DNA of 26,740 nt, taken from contig JAEWVY010000395.1 of the NCBI GenBank assembly GCA_023396625.1, positions 1 through 26,740 on the forward strand, in the 5' to 3' direction. Position 1 is the stretch's first letter, and each line of letters begins with the position of its first letter. Positions 15,164-22,793 of the stretch are shown one piece after another. The stretch comes from Pseudomonadota bacterium (GTDB lineage: Bacteria > Pseudomonadota > Gammaproteobacteria > Burkholderiales > Burkholderiaceae_C). Under the pieces are notes generated by a model, which was not told where the DNA came from, did not search any database, and was given only the letters and a program-made list of their open reading frames with translations. The position numbers were made by a program, and so were the translations under genes.

Positions 15164-16675
15164 TCAGGAAGACGTTTGGCTGCCGGTGATGTCCGGCGCG
15201 TTGGCGCTGCGGTTGGGTTCGGCGCTGCCGCCGTCTTTGGACGTGTAGCGAGGGTCGGAGTCGAAGATCAAGCCGAGGTCGTCGGCGCGCTGGTTGTCGG
15301 CCGCAATCTCGCGGTCGACGTCTTCGGCGTCGTACCCATTGGCCGAGATGGCTTCCGAGCGGCTCATCAGGCCCGCGCGGATGGCCAGCAACATCGCCTT
15401 GAATTCCTTCTCCGGATCGACCCACTGCCAGCCCTGGGGAATCCACTTCACCTGCAGGTACTGGCGGCGACGCGCCGTCCCGCCACGCGCGAAGCCCGGC
15501 GCTTCGAGCGCACCAGCGAGCACGGCCTGCTTCATCCAGGCGGCCCAGACCGGGCGGCACATCTGATGTACCAGCACGCCGTGCTGCACCATCTCGCACC
15601 GACGCCGAAACTCCAGCATCCCGGCTCGGATGGACGAGTAGTTCACGCCCGTCAGATCGCCGGTCAGTTGCTCGTAGGTGATGCCGATGGCTGCGGCGAC
15701 GGCCCGGAACTGCGTGCGCAGGAACTCGCCATACGAGCCGCCGACGTCGGCCGGGTCGGAGAACTTGATGTCCTCGCCGGGCTCCAGAATCTGCAGTGTT
15801 CCCGGCTCCAGCCCGGCCAGCGCGATGCCATCGCTGTCGGCAGCGCCTTCCCCCATCAGGTTGTCCTCTGGGTTCTGGCGGGTCACGAACCCGGCGAACA
15901 TCGCAGCGGTTTTTTTGCGCACCAACTCGGCGTCGTCATACTGGTCGAGCTCGTTGAGCTTGACCAGGGCCCGCGACAACCACGGCTCACCTCGGATCTG
16001 GCCCGGACGCAGCACACGGAACAGGTGGATGATTTCCTTTGCATCGATGCGCACCGTGTCCATGCCACCCTGGCCCGACATCGGGGCCAGTCGCCCGTCT
16101 TCGGGGTGCGAGCGGTACAGGTGGTAGGCCACGCGGCGACCGAGGCTGTCGAACTCGATTCCGGAGCGCACCACGTTGCCCGAGGGCAGATCGGTGTTCA
16201 GATGGATCGGCAGGTGCTCGGGCTCCAGCAACTGGAGCTGCAGGGGCACCACCAGCCCATCTTCCGGACGGCGTGGCCGCAGGCGGATCAGGCATTCGCC
16301 GCCTTCGAGCATCGCGCGGCAGGCCAAGGCTTGCAGGCCGTAGAAGTCGGTCTGCCCGGCGGCGTCGGCCTCCGCCGTCCAGTCGCGCCACAGCGCCTGC
16401 ACTTCAGCCTTGAACGCCTCGTCGGGCGACAGGCTCTGGGGCTTGATGCCGGTGCCGACCGCGTTGGCGACGAAGGCTTCGATACCGGCCTGCGCCCAGG
16501 CATTGCGGCGCACGAGGTCACGGCTCTTGCCACGCAGTTCGGCATTGGTCGCCAGCATTGCCGCGACCGCGCCGGGGTTGCCGGGCATCCACGCCAGCGA
16601 GCGACGGCCACGGCCCGCCGCTTCGTGAACCGGAGACTGACCGAAGAGGCTTCGAATCTTGGAATACCAAGCCAT
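15164..16675 (-). CDS. Portal protein (lambda B family)
   Basis: A 503-residue protein of the lambda portal family, a dodecameric ring at one capsid vertex through which DNA enters and leaves and on which terminase docks. Characteristic segments: RGKSRDLVRRNAWAQAGIEA, NAVGTGIKP, EGGECLIRLRPR, GRRVAYHLYRSHP, the EIIHLFRVLRPGQIRGEPWL region and YSSIRAGMLEFRRRCE. The length is near the usual 500-530. The start ATG 16675 shares its A with the gpW-like gene's stop, with AAGGGG five bases upstream. The C-terminal 40 residues are hydrophilic and disordered in style, as usual. Confidence 0.93.
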   Translation of the reverse strand: MAWYSKIRSLFGQSPVHEAAGRGRRSLAWMPGNPGAVAAMLATNAELRGKSRDLVRRNAWAQAGIEAFVANAVGTGIKPQSLSPDEAFKAEVQALWRDWTAEADAAGQTDFYGLQALACRAMLEGGECLIRLRPRRPEDGLVVPLQLQLLEPEHLPIHLNTDLPSGNVVRSGIEFDSLGRRVAYHLYRSHPEDGRLAPMSGQGGMDTVRIDAKEIIHLFRVLRPGQIRGEPWLSRALVKLNELDQYDDAELVRKKTAAMFAGFVTRQNPEDNLMGEGAADSDGIALAGLEPGTLQILEPGEDIKFSDPADVGGSYGEFLRTQFRAVAAAIGITYEQLTGDLTGVNYSSIRAGMLEFRRRCEMVQHGVLVHQMCRPVWAAWMKQAVLAGALEAPGFARGGTARRRQYLQVKWIPQGWQWVDPEKEFKAMLLAIRAGLMSRSEAISANGYDAEDVDREIAADNQRADDLGLIFDSDPRYTSKDGGSAEPNRSANAPDITGSQTSS

Positions 16676-16896
16676 CAGAACCCCTTCGAGGTCGTGACCC
16701 GGATCTGGCGCGGTGCGCCAGGCAAGAGGCCGGTTTCGGCTGCCTGCTGCAACAGGCCGCGCTTGACCTCGCGAATCGCGGCCTTCAGGTCATCGACCGA
16801 GCGGTACTCGACTGTCTTGTCGCCGAAGGTGACGCGGTGTTCGCCCTTGGCGAGCGCGGATTCCAGCGCCTGGAGTTGGACTTCTGTGTAGGCCAT
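16675..16896 (-). CDS. Head-tail connector protein, gpW-like
   Basis: A 73-residue protein starting MAYTEVQLQALESALAKGEHRVTF-type (quoted in two parts: MAYTEVQLQALESALA and KGEHRVTFGDKTVEYRS). This matches the gpW fold: helix, beta hairpin with a GDKTVEYRS strand, then the helix SVDDLKAAIREVKRGL. gpW closes the portal after packaging and forms the platform for FII and the tail. Lambda W is 68 residues. A longer in-frame reading exists upstream but overlaps a coding gene. The start ATG 16896 shares its A with the preceding TGA, and the stop overlaps the portal ATG by one base. Confidence 0.88.
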   Translation of the reverse strand: MAYTEVQLQALESALAKGEHRVTFGDKTVEYRSVDDLKAAIREVKRGLLQQAAETGLLPGAPRQIRVTTSKGF

Positions 16897-17288
16897 CAGC
16901 GGTACACCACGAGATTGATTTCGGAGGAGTCGTCGAACGACGCTGCGGTCGTCGCGCAGGAGATGTCGACGTACTGGGCCGTCTTTAGGTCGGAGCTGGC
17001 GCGCACGACGGCTACGCGCTGCTGACCGGTGTTGGTGCTGCTGCGGGCGAGCGCCGTCCAGCAGTAGTTCGCATCCGGCATCGCCACGGCGAAATGCACG
17101 CGGTACCGGCCCGCCGCCGTGCGCACGACGCTGGCCACATTGCGCGCACTGGCGATCACGACCTGACCGCCCACGTAGCCGAAGCTGACCCACACCCGGG
17201 CGAGGCCTGGATGCGTGGCGTCGATCTTGGTCTTGACCTCGAAACCAATGCGCGCCGCCAGTGCGCCAATGCTGGACGCGAGGCTCAT
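16896..17288 (-). CDS. Tail-fibre-like small protein within the head gene cluster
   Basis: A 130-residue protein starting MSLASSIGALAARIGFEVK. Its middle (ARVWVSFGYVGGQVV, then NVASVVRTAAGRYRVHFAVAMP, DANYCW) closely resembles a beta domain frequent near the C-termini of phage tail fibres, where the pattern is WVNFNGTG...NVSSITDNGTGDYTVNF...MPDANY. It has no signal peptide. It overlaps its neighbours by single bases (TGATG), so it is a settled member of the operon. Why a fibre-type domain should be encoded between terminase and gpW is unclear; it may be a head fibre, a decoration, or a displaced tail-fibre part. Function unproven. Confidence 0.7.
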   Translation of the reverse strand: MSLASSIGALAARIGFEVKTKIDATHPGLARVWVSFGYVGGQVVIASARNVASVVRTAAGRYRVHFAVAMPDANYCWTALARSSTNTGQQRVAVVRASSDLKTAQYVDISCATTAASFDDSSEINLVVYR

Positions 17289-17779
17289 CAGGCCAGCGCT
17301 CCGTCAAAGATCACGACGAAGTCGGTATCGGTGTTCCCGACATCGCTGGCCGCCACCGCACCGATGTTGGTGCGGGCCTGCAGTTGCTCGGCCACCGTCA
17401 GGGTCTGCGCCGCGTCGAAACGCACGCGCAGATTGACTGCGGCCAGAAGCGCATCCAGTCCCGTGGTGCCGTTCTGCAGCAACTGCTGGATTTCCACCAG
17501 GGTGTCGTAGGCGGCGTCCGCGCCACCCAAAATGTCGGCCTTGAGCGCGTCGAGCAGCGACACGATCTTGTTCGACGAGTAGGTGCTGGAGGTGGCGATC
17601 TGGCTGTCGTCGATGGCGGTGGCGGACAGCACCGCCGCCTTCAGTTCGTTGATCGCCGCGACCAGACTCGACTTGTCGGTGGTGGACAGGCCAGCGAGAT
17701 TGCCCGCCGTCGCCCGGACGTCGTTGAACTCCTGGGCGACCCGGATGACCAGGCTCTCGATACGGGTGGCAAGACTCAT
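17288..17779 (-). CDS. Tail-fibre-like helical/repeat protein within the head gene cluster
   Basis: A 163-residue protein, MSLATRIESLVIRVAQEFNDV at the start, with segments familiar from tail-fibre shafts: LAGLSTTDKSSLVAAINELK, then STYSSNKIVSLLDALK, GADAAYDTLVEIQQLLQ and VRFDAAQTLTVAEQLQARTNIG. Such segments form trimeric coiled coils and short beta repeats in fibres. The start ATG 17779 has AGAGGAG upstream, and the gene begins 36 bp after the terminase stop. It shares the MSLA start and the overlapping stop/start with the next small protein, so the two may act as parts of one fibre (shaft and head). This is an inference; no receptor-binding role is shown. Confidence 0.7.
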   Translation of the reverse strand: MSLATRIESLVIRVAQEFNDVRATAGNLAGLSTTDKSSLVAAINELKAAVLSATAIDDSQIATSSTYSSNKIVSLLDALKADILGGADAAYDTLVEIQQLLQNGTTGLDALLAAVNLRVRFDAAQTLTVAEQLQARTNIGAVAASDVGNTDTDFVVIFDGALA

Positions 17780-17815
17780 GAAAACTCCTCTGAAAATCAG
17801 GACAGCCAGCGGGGA

Positions 17816-18841
17816 TCAGCGAAGCCAGCGGCTTCGGATGACCCGCCGCCGTGATGGGGTTGCAGAAACAGAAAGGCCACCTCGTTGGGTGGCCTCGTCT
17901 GGGTCGAATGCTTGAATCGGGGGTGGCTCATCCGGTGGCCGTTCCATCCCGAGTTGGCGCTCCAGTTCGCGCCAGTGGCGTTCCTCGAAGCGATCCAGGC
18001 CCGCCGCCGATGCGGCCGCCCGGGCGTACACGTAGCAGTCGAGCGCTTCATTGCGCTCGCGCATCTTTTGCCACTCGCGCACCGGGAAGCCGTTGCGGTC
18101 GCGGCGGGTAATCAACTGTTCGGCGCAGAGCTGCTGGATGAACTCGGCGTCGATCTTTGGCAGGTGGACGAACCCCGTCGGGTAGACGGTGGTCACGCCG
18201 TCCTCGCTGACGTCCGCGCCCTTGCGCAGGTTGTTGTAGAACTCCAACTTGGCGATGCCGACCGCCACCGAGAACACCTTGATGCCCCGGCGCAGCTTCT
18301 TGCCGCCTTGCGAAACATCGATGGCCGTCGGCGTGCCGATCAGGGCTGCGCCGCGCGGCACCCCTTTGACCGGCATCACGCGCGGGTCACGGCAGGCACG
18401 CACAAAGGCGTAGGCCTCCTGCGTCGCAAAGCCGGTGTCAAGGGCGAAACGGGCCAGCGGCATCGCCGCGCCCGAGGCGTGCGTCCAGTTTTCGGCAAGC
18501 AACTCGGCCAGTCGCTTCCACACTGCGTCGCGGGCGGTGTCGCCCATCAGCACGCGGTGTTCGACCAGCCAGGATTCCTTGCCGCGCCCAAACGCCCAGA
18601 TCGATGCCTCGATGCGATCCTTCTGCACGTCGGCAGCGCCCACCAGGAGCAATCCACCCGGTGGCACCGTGCCGATCCGGTATTCCTCGCGGCGCTCGAC
18701 CAGCCGTTGCCAGTCGGGCGCTTCGCCTTCCTCGACCCAGGTCTCACCCAGCTCGGTGTTCTTGAAGGTCTTGATGGCGGCCGCCGACCCCGATTCCTTG
18801 TTCACCGAGCTTTCCCACGCGGCGGCAATGTCGCGCCACCC
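17816..18841 (-). pseudogene. Terminase large subunit (lambda A / GpA family), C-terminal part only
   Basis: The homologous part runs from WRDIAAAWESSVNKESG to the stop, about 340 residues, while GpA-type terminases have about 600-700. Present are KTFKNTELGETW, GLLLVGAADVQKDRIE (nuclease-domain strand with the first Asp), the ALDTGFATQEAYAFVR region and NEALDCYVYARAAA near the end, so the nuclease half is there. The N-terminal ATPase with Walker motifs is absent. The frame stays open to 19048, but from about 18840 it runs antisense through a DUF3489 gene and encodes Arg/Ser-rich nonsense. No ribosome site for the short form was found. I infer a deletion or replacement that makes packaging by this protein impossible. 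A longer product starting at 19048 would still lack the ATPase. Confidence 0.88.
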
Positions 18842-19200
18842 ACTGGTTCGTTGCAGCCGAGGGCTACGACGCGATGGGGCGCGCCCGGCCTGCGCCTGCG
18901 CCAGTGACCGCCGACTCCGAACTCGACGCAGCCGTGACGGCAGCCGAGGCCACGTGGGCGCAAGAAAAGGCGGCCGCCAAACCTCGCACCCGCGAGAACA
19001 GCAAGCAGGCCACCGTGATCCAGATGCTGCGGCGCCCCGAAGGGGCAACGGTGCAGCAGATCTGCGAGACCACCGGCTGGCAGGCGCACACGGTGCGCGG
19101 CACCTTTGCCGGAGCCTTCAAGAAGAAGCTTGGCCTGACCATCGTCTCGGACAAGGCCCAAGGTGGCGAGCGGGTCTACCGGATCGCCGCAGAAGCCTGA
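18841..19200 (+). pseudogene. DUF3489 protein, 5' part missing
   Basis: The matching frame begins at or just before HWFVAAEGYDAMGRARPAP and continues to a normal end (GGERVYRIAAEA). The C-terminal DUF3489 core is intact: KQATVIQMLRRPEGATVQQI, then TGWQAHTVRGTFAGAFKKKLG, a winged-helix-like DNA-binding pattern. Full-length relatives have a further N-terminal part ahead of HWFVAAEGYDA. An internal ATG at 18874 could give 108 residues, but it has no clear ribosome site. The gene lies on the plus strand, against the prophage late operon, and meets the truncated terminase head-to-head. Family function is unknown; such genes are frequent in integrative elements and prophages. Confidence 0.8.
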
Positions 19201-19229
19201 TCGCCACGCCAACACCCAGGAGAACATCC

Positions 19230-19589
19230 ATGAGCACCATGACCATCACCATCGAACGCACGCCTCGCACCCTTCAGTTTGGCGACACCACCTTGCAGGT
19301 CGAGGAGTTGAGCGTCCGATTGCCGTTTGCCCGCAAGCCTGCCGACTTGGACGAAGTTGGCGGCCAGGGTCAGACCAAGGTCTACGTCACCGAGACGAAG
19401 GAACTCACCGTCGACGAGTTCGATGCCTTTGCCCGCAGCCTGTTGGTATCGCGCGACTGGCTGCGTGGCAAAGGTGGCGGCACTTGTGACGGCTATCTTT
19501 GCGTCGAGGTCACCGCACCGGGTCGCCCCTACCTTTACGTGAATCCAGAGGGCGGCGACTACGCACGCTACGTGGCCCGTCTCGGGTGA
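19230..19589 (+). CDS. Small accessory protein of unknown function (119 residues)
   Basis: The start ATG 19230 has AGGAG seven bases upstream, 29 bp after the DUF3489 gene on the same strand, so the two form one transcription unit. The protein starts MSTMTITIERTPRTLQFGD, has a LQVEELSVRLPFARKPADLD segment, a central TKELTVDEFDAFARSLLVSRDWL helix and a C-terminal beta part with TGRPYLYVNPEG-like wording (actual: APGRPYLYVNPEGGDYARYV). It is acidic, soluble, and has no signal. I do not recognise a named domain. Its surroundings (DUF3489, another small protein) suggest mobile-element accessory cargo. Confidence 0.75.
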   Translation: MSTMTITIERTPRTLQFGDTTLQVEELSVRLPFARKPADLDEVGGQGQTKVYVTETKELTVDEFDAFARSLLVSRDWLRGKGGGTCDGYLCVEVTAPGRPYLYVNPEGGDYARYVARLG

Positions 19590-19597
19590 TCGAAATA

Positions 19598-19636
19598 GAT
19601 TGAGAAAGAAGCCAAGAACAGCTTGGCTTCTCAATC
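19598..19636 (-). terminator. Strong hairpin, probable minus-strand Rho-independent terminator
   Basis: A perfect 9-bp stem (GAAGCCAAG / CTTGGCTTC) with a 5-base loop occupies 19608-19630, extended by GATTGA / TCAATC across a GAAA bulge. On the minus strand the stem is followed by TTTCTC, a modest U-rich tail; on the plus strand it is followed by TCAATCG, with no T tract. It therefore fits termination of minus-strand transcription better. A minus-strand TGA lies immediately before the stem. Confidence 0.6.
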
Positions 19637-20071
19637 GAACAGCGCGTTACTACGGGTGTCGCAACGATCAACCCCAAGGAGCCAGAGATGAACACCAACC
19701 AACAGATCCCCGCCACCCAGAACGAAGCCTGGGGCTTCTGGGGCACGATGAACGAACACGCCAGCACCGCGTGGCCCCTGGCGATGAGGGCCATCTCGGA
19801 CGCCACCAGCCAGCCCCTCGAATCAGTCCAGGTCTTCCTCGACAGCCGCCACGGACGCCACTTTGCGGACGATGTGCAAAACGGGCTGTACCAGGGCCAG
19901 ACCCTAGCGGACGCGATCAACGCCGCCACCCAACAGTGGATGGGCTGGACGATTGGCCGCCAGACCAGCAAGCAGTACGGCATCCCGCGCGGCCTGCCTT
20001 ACCTGACGGGCTTTGTGATTCACTGCGAGATCAACGAGGAGTCGCTCGCCGCCTGATCATCGAACAGCGCG
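19634..20071. repeat. 13-bp direct repeats flanking a 122-residue gene
   Basis: ATCGAACAGCGCG occurs at 19634-19646 and again at 20059-20071. The right copy is inside the 3' end of the methyltransferase gene, where the minus strand encodes ALFDD. The left copy reads, in the corresponding minus-strand frame, TRSNALFD then a stop, directly before the hairpin terminator; the methyltransferase itself reads TRESDGALFDD there. The simplest reading is that the DNA between the copies was inserted at the end of the methyltransferase gene. Confidence 0.6.
19688..20056 (+). CDS. Small accessory protein of unknown function (122 residues)
   Basis: The start ATG 19688 has AAGGAG seven bases upstream. The protein begins MNTNQQIPATQNEAWGFWGT and is mostly helical with GRHFADDVQNGLYQGQTLAD, AINAATQQWMGWTIGRQTSK and the ending YLTGFVIHCEINEESLAA. 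No catalytic motif or membrane segment is visible. Similar proteins, as far as I recall, occur among hypothetical genes of integrative elements. Its last 37 bases overlap the 3' end of the methyltransferase gene on the other strand, and 13-bp direct repeats flank it, which marks it as a probable late arrival. Confidence 0.75.
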   Translation: MNTNQQIPATQNEAWGFWGTMNEHASTAWPLAMRAISDATSQPLESVQVFLDSRHGRHFADDVQNGLYQGQTLADAINAATQQWMGWTIGRQTSKQYGIPRGLPYLTGFVIHCEINEESLAA

Positions 20072-21291
20072 CCATCCGACTCGCGGGTGGCTTGCTTGCC
20101 AGCCCATTCCTGCCAGCGCCGCACGATCACGTCCACGTACTTAGGGTCGAGTTCGATCAGCCGTGCCAGCCGCCCTGACTTTTCGGCGGCGATCAGCGTC
20201 GTGCCGGAGCCCCCGAACGGGTCGAGCACCACGTTGCCCGGTCGGCTCGAATTGCGTATCGCGCGCTCGACCAACTCCACCGGCTTCATCGTCGGATGCA
20301 GGTCGTTCTTCTGCGGCTTCTTGATGTTCCAGACGTCACCCTGGTCGCGGTCGCCGCACCAGTGACGCTGCGCGCCCTCGGGCCATCCGTACAAGATTGG
20401 CTCGTACTGGCGCTGGTAGTCGGCCCGGCCCAGCGTGAAGGTGTTCTTGGCCCAGATGATGAACGTCGACCACTTTCCACCGGCGGCACGGAACGCTGCC
20501 TGCAGCACATCCAGTTCGCTGGACGACATCGCCACGTAGATGCCGCCCCGGCAGTTCCCGATGGTCGGCGTCAACGCCGCCAGCAGGAAGTCGTAGAAGC
20601 CGTCGCCGAGGTTGTCGTTCAGGATCGCGCGATCCTTGCCGCGCATCTTGTCCTTGGCGCTGTTGGCGTAGTTCACGTTGTACGGCGGGTCGGTGAAGAC
20701 CATATCCACCGGCTCGCCATCGAGAACCCGGTCGTAGCTCTCAGCCACAGTGGAGTCGCCACACAGCAGACGGTGGCCACCGAGCAGCCAGACATCGCCC
20801 GGGCGCGAGACGGGTGTCTCTGACACCTCGGGCACCGCATCGTCATCGGTTTCGCCTTCGCCATCCGGCTCGTCGCCCGCCATCAATTCCGCAAGTGCAT
20901 CGGCATCGAAGCCGGTCAGCGACACGTCGAAGTCGTCATCCTGAAGGGACGCGATCTCGATGCGCAGCATCGCGTCGTCCCAGCCCGCGTTCTCGGCGAT
21001 GCGGTTGTCCGCGATCACCAGGGCCCGGCGCTGCGTCGCGCTCAGATGATCGAGCACCACCACCGGCACCACCGCCAGCCCGAGCTTCTGCGCAGCAGCA
21101 AGCCGTCCGTGCCCGGCCACGATGACACCATCGCTACCGGCGAGGATCGGATTGGTGAATCCGAACTCGGCAATCGAGGCAGCGATCTGCGCCACCTGAT
21201 CGTCCGAGTGGGTGCGCGCATTGCGGGCGTAGGGCAGCAGTTTGGCGGTCGGCCACTGCTCGATCTTGTCGGCAAACCACGAGGCGGTCAT
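20020..21291 (-). CDS. ParB-domain DNA methyltransferase (DPPY type)
   Basis: A 423-residue fusion. Residues 10-110 are a ParB/Srx-like domain with the ARNARTHSDDQVAQIAASI helix and GHGRLAAAQKLG (60-71). An acidic linker (about 138-160) leads to a DNA methyltransferase with motif IV DPPY at 201-204 and the AdoMet-binding DPFGGSGTT at 357-365, plus HPTMKPVEL. The order, catalytic before AdoMet motif, is the beta class; DPPY favours adenine-N6 methylation. Such proteins in prophages protect phage DNA from host restriction. The ATG 21291 overlaps the stop of the second methyltransferase by four bases. The C-terminal residues after ALFDD lie over the opposite-strand small gene and look like a readthrough extension. 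Confidence 0.92.
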   Translation of the reverse strand: MTASWFADKIEQWPTAKLLPYARNARTHSDDQVAQIAASIAEFGFTNPILAGSDGVIVAGHGRLAAAQKLGLAVVPVVVLDHLSATQRRALVIADNRIAENAGWDDAMLRIEIASLQDDDFDVSLTGFDADALAELMAGDEPDGEGETDDDAVPEVSETPVSRPGDVWLLGGHRLLCGDSTVAESYDRVLDGEPVDMVFTDPPYNVNYANSAKDKMRGKDRAILNDNLGDGFYDFLLAALTPTIGNCRGGIYVAMSSSELDVLQAAFRAAGGKWSTFIIWAKNTFTLGRADYQRQYEPILYGWPEGAQRHWCGDRDQGDVWNIKKPQKNDLHPTMKPVELVERAIRNSSRPGNVVLDPFGGSGTTLIAAEKSGRLARLIELDPKYVDVIVRRWQEWAGKQATRESDGALFDDQAASDSSLISQ

Positions 21292-22793
21292 TGCGCTACC
21301 TCCGTGGTGGCCAGACGTTCACTGGCGACGTCATCGAAGGATTGGCCGGTGGCCAGCAACGTGACGGGCACGCCGGAGTGGTTCTGCTGGAAGCGCTTGA
21401 TGGCGACGTCCACGTACTCCGGCGCGATCTCAACGCTGCGACACACACGACCGGTGCGCTGCCCGGCCAGCATCGTCGTGCCGCTGCCGCCAAAAGGTTC
21501 GAACACGATGTCGCCTGCGTCCGTGTAGGCCTCGATCACGAACTCCGGCAACGCCACCGGGAACACAGCCGGGTGGTCGATGTCCTGACCGATCTTGCCC
21601 TTGTGACGCATCACGCGGATCACCGAGTCGGGAATCCGGGTGTCCTGCGTCGGCTGCCCCTTGTGCGTCCAGCCGCCGACCTCGCCGTCCTTGCCGCGCA
21701 TCGCCGTGGACGAGCCATCGGCACGCAGGTGCGACTCCTGGCCCGCGTGCTTGCAGGGCACGATCTTGTTGGGCTTGCGGCTGGCGCGGTTGAAGTGAAA
21801 TACGAACTCGAAACTCGGCGCAAAGCGACCAGCCCAGTCTCCGGGCATCCCCGGTCCTTGATCCCAGACGTACCACGCGAAGCGCCGCCAACCCTGCGTG
21901 CGCATCCAGCCAAGCCACGCATCCCAATACGGGATGACTTCGTTGTCGCGGTGGATCAACCCGAGGTTGACCAGCACCTGGCCGTCGTCGGCCGTTGGCA
22001 CGTTGGCAAATACGCCGCGCATCAGGCCATCCCAATCCTTGACACCGCCGCTGGTGTAGTCACGCTGGTTGCCGTAAGGCGGTGAGGTGAAGCACAGCCG
22101 GGCCGCATCGCCCTGCATCAGCGTGGCGACTGCTGTCGGGTCGGTGGCATCGCCACAGATCAGACGGTGGGAGCCGATGGCCCAGACATCGCCGGTGCGG
22201 GACACCGGCACCACAGGGGCATCCGGCACATCATCAGCAGCGTCCGGTTCGTCGGCATCTGCCTCCTGGTCGGCGTCATCGGTTTCCACCTCGTCAGCGA
22301 GCAAGGCCTCGATCTCAGCATCCTCGAAACCGGTCAACGCAAGGTCGTACCCGGCCTCGGACAGCTCGGCCATCTCCAGCGCCAGCATCTCCTCGTTCCA
22401 ACCGGCGTCGAGCGCCAGCCGGTTGTCAGAGATGACGTAGGCACGCTTCTGCGTGGGCGAGAGGTGCGCCAGTTCTATGACCGGCACCTGATCCAGCCCG
22501 AGCTTGCGCGCGGCGGCCAGACGACCGTGGCCCGCGATGATCCCGTTGTCGCCGTCCACCAGAACCGGATTCGTCCAGCCGTACTCGACGATGCTGGCGG
22601 CGATCTTGGCCACCTGCTCATCCGTGTGCGTGCGTGGATTACGGGCGTAGGGGATCAGCGCCTCGACCTTGCGGTACTCGACGTTGAGCGTGTTCAGAAT
22701 CGGTTCCTCAAAAGGAAAGCCCGCCGACGGAAAACCGTGGGCGGGCTCGTGATGGGTGCGGACTGGTGCGGGTGCAAACTGCAAACCCTGCAA
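21288..22793 (-). CDS. ParB-domain DNA methyltransferase (TSPPY type), start uncertain
   Basis: A second ParB-methyltransferase fusion. The ParB-like part includes ARNPRTHTDEQVAKIAASI and GHGRLAAARKLG; a long Asp/Glu linker (about 168-190) follows; motif IV is TSPPY (236-240) and the AdoMet motif is EPFGGSGTT (432-440). TSPPY is typical of cytosine-N4 enzymes, so the target base may differ from that of its neighbour. The conserved protein begins at about LNTLNVEYRKVEALIPYARN. No ATG is in frame before it. The coordinates use TTG 22793, which adds 33 residues of non-conserved sequence. CTG 22697 or ATT 22700, each just after TGAGGA, would fit the conserved N-terminus better. A non-standard start may keep expression low. 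Confidence 0.88.
   Translation of the reverse strand: MQGLQFAPAPVRTHHEPAHGFPSAGFPFEEPILNTLNVEYRKVEALIPYARNPRTHTDEQVAKIAASIVEYGWTNPVLVDGDNGIIAGHGRLAAARKLGLDQVPVIELAHLSPTQKRAYVISDNRLALDAGWNEEMLALEMAELSEAGYDLALTGFEDAEIEALLADEVETDDADQEADADEPDAADDVPDAPVVPVSRTGDVWAIGSHRLICGDATDPTAVATLMQGDAARLCFTSPPYGNQRDYTSGGVKDWDGLMRGVFANVPTADDGQVLVNLGLIHRDNEVIPYWDAWLGWMRTQGWRRFAWYVWDQGPGMPGDWAGRFAPSFEFVFHFNRASRKPNKIVPCKHAGQESHLRADGSSTAMRGKDGEVGGWTHKGQPTQDTRIPDSVIRVMRHKGKIGQDIDHPAVFPVALPEFVIEAYTDAGDIVFEPFGGSGTTMLAGQRTGRVCRSVEIAPEYVDVAIKRFQQNHSGVPVTLLATGQSFDDVASERLATTEVAQ

Noticed and set aside
15176..16891. Plus-strand open frame of 571 codons opposite the portal gene
   Set aside because: Shadow of the portal and gpW-like genes; no recognisable domain and no ribosome binding site.
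18842..19048. N-terminal 69 codons of the long terminase reading frame
   Set aside because: Arg/Ser/Pro-rich and antisense to the DUF3489 gene; no terminase similarity, so it is not treated as genuine coding sequence.
18435..19229. Upstream in-frame extension of the 119-residue plus-strand gene
   Set aside because: It runs antisense to terminase and out of frame through DUF3489; ATG 19230 has a good AGGAG site and gives the natural protein.
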